From Flavobacterium branchiarum (GTDB taxonomy: Bacteria; Bacteroidota; Bacteroidia; Flavobacteriales; Flavobacteriaceae), in the NCBI RefSeq assembly GCF_030409845.1, contig NZ_JAUFQQ010000005.1, positions 930,001-994,000 of the forward strand: DNA of 64,000 bases, read 5' to 3'. Under the pieces are notes generated by a model, which saw only the letters and a program-made list of their open reading frames with translations, was not told where the DNA came from and ran no database searches. The translations under genes and the position numbers were made by a program. Positions 62,474-64,000 of the stretch are shown here, one piece after another (the stretch's first letter is position 1; each line of letters opens with the position of its first letter).

Positions 62474-62998
62474 TTATTTATTTGTTATTCCGAGTTCTGT
62501 AATTTCTGCCGATCTAGCTATTAAATCATCATTTTCGGGGCTTCCGCCACCTGCTACTCCAACGCTTCCGATTACATTGCCTTGATACCAAATTGGTACG
62601 CCTCCGCTTAGTAATAACAATTCTGGAAGTGTATTTAAGTTTCTTGTATCAGGATTAGTTACTGCATTTCGTAGCAATGTAAGTGTTCCTGTTTTTGTAG
62701 ATAAAGCCGTGTAAGCCTTTCTTCTTGATGCTTCTGTGTTATGCGGGCCAACTCCATCTGCACGCATAAGTAAGATGGTTGTTCCCGAAGCATCTAGTAT
62801 TGCTATTGAAACTTTTTTATTTAATGATGTCGCCGTTTCGGTTACCTTCTTTGCTAACTCCAAGGCCGATTCTAAGGTTAAATTATCAACTGACTTAATG
62901 TATTTATTGATTGGCAATTGCGCTTTTTTCGCTTCTACTTTGGCTTGACCAAAACATACTGTCGAAAACAGCATGAGAAATAAACATAGGGTTTTCAT
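62474..62998 (-). CDS. GlcG/HbpS-family haem-binding secreted protein
   Basis: 174 residues. A signal peptide (about 1-18, STVCFG) is followed by a GlcG/HbpS domain: LTLESALELAKKVTETATSLNKKVSIAILDASGTTILLMRADG and the C-terminal IGSVGVAGGGSPENDDLIARSAEI block. Members bind haem or act in extracellular redox sensing. It is the first gene of an operon with the HIU hydrolase. A minus-strand -7 element TAGCTTTG (63015-63022) lies just 17 bp upstream. Confidence 0.9.
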   Translation of the reverse strand: MKTLCLFLMLFSTVCFGQAKVEAKKAQLPINKYIKSVDNLTLESALELAKKVTETATSLNKKVSIAILDASGTTILLMRADGVGPHNTEASRRKAYTALSTKTGTLTLLRNAVTNPDTRNLNTLPELLLLSGGVPIWYQGNVIGSVGVAGGGSPENDDLIARSAEITELGITNK

Positions 62999-63014
62999 AT
63001 CAAATTTGTTTCAG

Positions 63015-63022
63015 CAAAGCTA
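63015..63022 (-). promoter_or_regulatory. -7 element of the GlcG/HbpS-HIUase operon
   Basis: Minus strand TAGCTTTG fits TAnnTTTG. It lies between the operon and the Crp/Fnr gene and leaves a short leader. Confidence 0.6.
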
Positions 63023-63062
63023 CTAGCTCTACTTTTTAAAAACGTTGTCCTATGTCAACGTT

Positions 63063-63632
63063 TTAGAGCTTCGATTTAATTCTGCTCAACGTAGAAGGCG
63101 ATATTCCTAAATAGGAAGCCAACATTTTATTGGACACATTTAGCAATAATTCGGGTTGGTATTTCATGACCCATTTTACTTTATCCAGAGCATCAAAACC
63201 TTGAAATCCGTAAATTCTTTTTTGAGCCATTATAAATCCAAGCTCTAAAATTTCGGTGTATATTTTTGTAAACTGCGGTATTTCATCAACCAAATTATAA
63301 AAATCGGTTCTTGAAATGCGAAGTAATTCTGATTTCTGAATCGTTTGCAGATATTCTTCTGCTGGTTGCTGATCTATAAAACTGGGCAAAGCTGTTACAA
63401 AATTTCCTGCAAAGGCAAAGAATCTGGAGCTTTCGTTTCCGCCCTTTGAAGTGGTAAACAAGCGAACACCGCCTTTGTTTATAAAATAATAATGTTTTGA
63501 TACTTGATTATAACTCAACAAAATTTCGTTTCTATTTGTCTTGATTAACTCAAAGCACGAACAAATCCTTTTTAGCGTTTGGTCATCTACAACTGTCTTA
63601 CTTTTTATAAATTTCTCAAGAGTTGAATACAT
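63063..63632 (-). CDS. Crp/Fnr-family transcriptional regulator
   Basis: 189 residues. The N-terminal cyclic-nucleotide-binding fold (about 15-125: YNQVSKHYYFINKGGVRLF, GNFVTALPSF) lacks the Fnr cysteines and a clear cAMP pocket. The end holds the HTH (VSNKMLASYLGISPSTLSRIKS), short and without the usual long C-terminus, as in many Bacteroidetes Crp-like regulators. It lies 64 bp upstream of, and in line with, the secreted GlcG/HIUase operon and may control it. Effector unknown. Confidence 0.9.
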   Translation of the reverse strand: MYSTLEKFIKSKTVVDDQTLKRICSCFELIKTNRNEILLSYNQVSKHYYFINKGGVRLFTTSKGGNESSRFFAFAGNFVTALPSFIDQQPAEEYLQTIQKSELLRISRTDFYNLVDEIPQFTKIYTEILELGFIMAQKRIYGFQGFDALDKVKWVMKYQPELLLNVSNKMLASYLGISPSTLSRIKSKL

Positions 63633-63654
63633 GAATCTATTAGTATTTATTCAT

Positions 63655-63662
63655 CAAAAGTA
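63655..63662 (-). promoter_or_regulatory. -7 element of the Crp/Fnr gene
   Basis: Minus strand TACTTTTG fits TAnnTTTG, 22 bp before the start at 63632. From 63663 to the end of the window I see AT-rich DNA without a gene or repeat. Confidence 0.6.
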
Positions 63663-64000
63663 GACAAAATAGCAATTGAATAAACGATGCCCCTTAGCCT
63701 TATTCCGTTCTTTTACACAATAAATCACAGGCTAAAACCTAATCTTCTAAACTATCCAATCTGAAAAACTAAAAATATTCAACAATTTATTACTCCAGAA
63801 GCGACTTATTTTAATTTTTTCCCTCTCTGTTGACAGCTTTTCAACCAACAAAACCATAGGATTATTCTTTAAAACGAAGAGATTTTAAAATATTTTTTAT
63901 TTTTTTTGAAGTTGTTTTTTCAATGAAAATGGGATAAATCATTCCTGTTTTTTTTTCTAAAGAAGAAACAACCCATTATTAATCAAATAAATATATATTC

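Overview
The window looks like a Flavobacterium or close Flavobacteriaceae chromosome: low GC, many TAnnTTTG-type -7 promoter elements, SusC/SusD pairs, GLPGLI and GxxExxY proteins, and FecI/FecR signalling. It divides into an integrated conjugative (CTnDOT-like) element on the left, about 1-24.3 kb with the right junction probably between 24.3 and 26 kb, and a chromosomal backbone on the right. No integrase or transfer genes are visible, so only one part of the element is here.

Mobile part. A truncated RND adaptor, RND permease and TolC-like channel form an efflux operon. They are followed by a small transporter-suffix protein, three small proteins and a patatin-like lipase. Next come an RteC paralogue, a 1794-residue methylase/helicase with its DUF1896 partner, and a TetR-FabF pair sharing an ATACC-N4-GGTAT operator. 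A 58-codon histone H1-like gene follows; an IS256-family element with 8-bp target duplication sits exactly at its stop codon. The leftward block HTH-HTH-DUF4099/DUF3945-topoisomerase III(-ORF6N) with RteC behind it matches the CTnDOT excision operon (xis2c-xis2d-orf3-exc).

Junction, 24.3-27 kb. A TTG-started TetR, a pentapeptide-repeat protein, and a GxxExxY gene embedded in repeated palindromic modules and degenerate copies of its own 3' end.

Backbone, 27-42.3 kb. alaS, an M23 peptidase, MerR, LemA with two TPM proteins, then Rrf2 followed by a 35-codon leader ORF ending Met-Cys-Met-Cys and a TonB receptor. After these come an outer-membrane beta-barrel protein, the GTPases Der and Era, and the initiator tRNA-Met.

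Accessory region, 42.3-64 kb. A small XRE gene lies between 28-bp direct repeats beside the tRNA. A FecI-FecR-SusC-SusD-lipoprotein-dihaem peroxidase locus is bracketed by twin XRE genes. Then come an IS4-family element, a GLPGLI protein, a small secreted protein without a normal start codon, a truncated XRE gene, and a TacA/TacT-like toxin-antitoxin pair behind an array of 18-bp repeats. The window ends with a PQQ-like propeller, an AlbA/Schlafen-type ATP-binding protein, a divergent small-ORF/XRE pair, and a secreted HIU hydrolase plus GlcG/HbpS protein next to a Crp/Fnr regulator. Near-identical GCTTCAGA/TCTGAAGC terminators recur across this region.

Most likely to repay attention: the MCMC leader peptide, the GxxExxY cassette array, the excision-operon control region, the shared TetR/FabF operator, and the tRNA-adjacent XRE mini-element.
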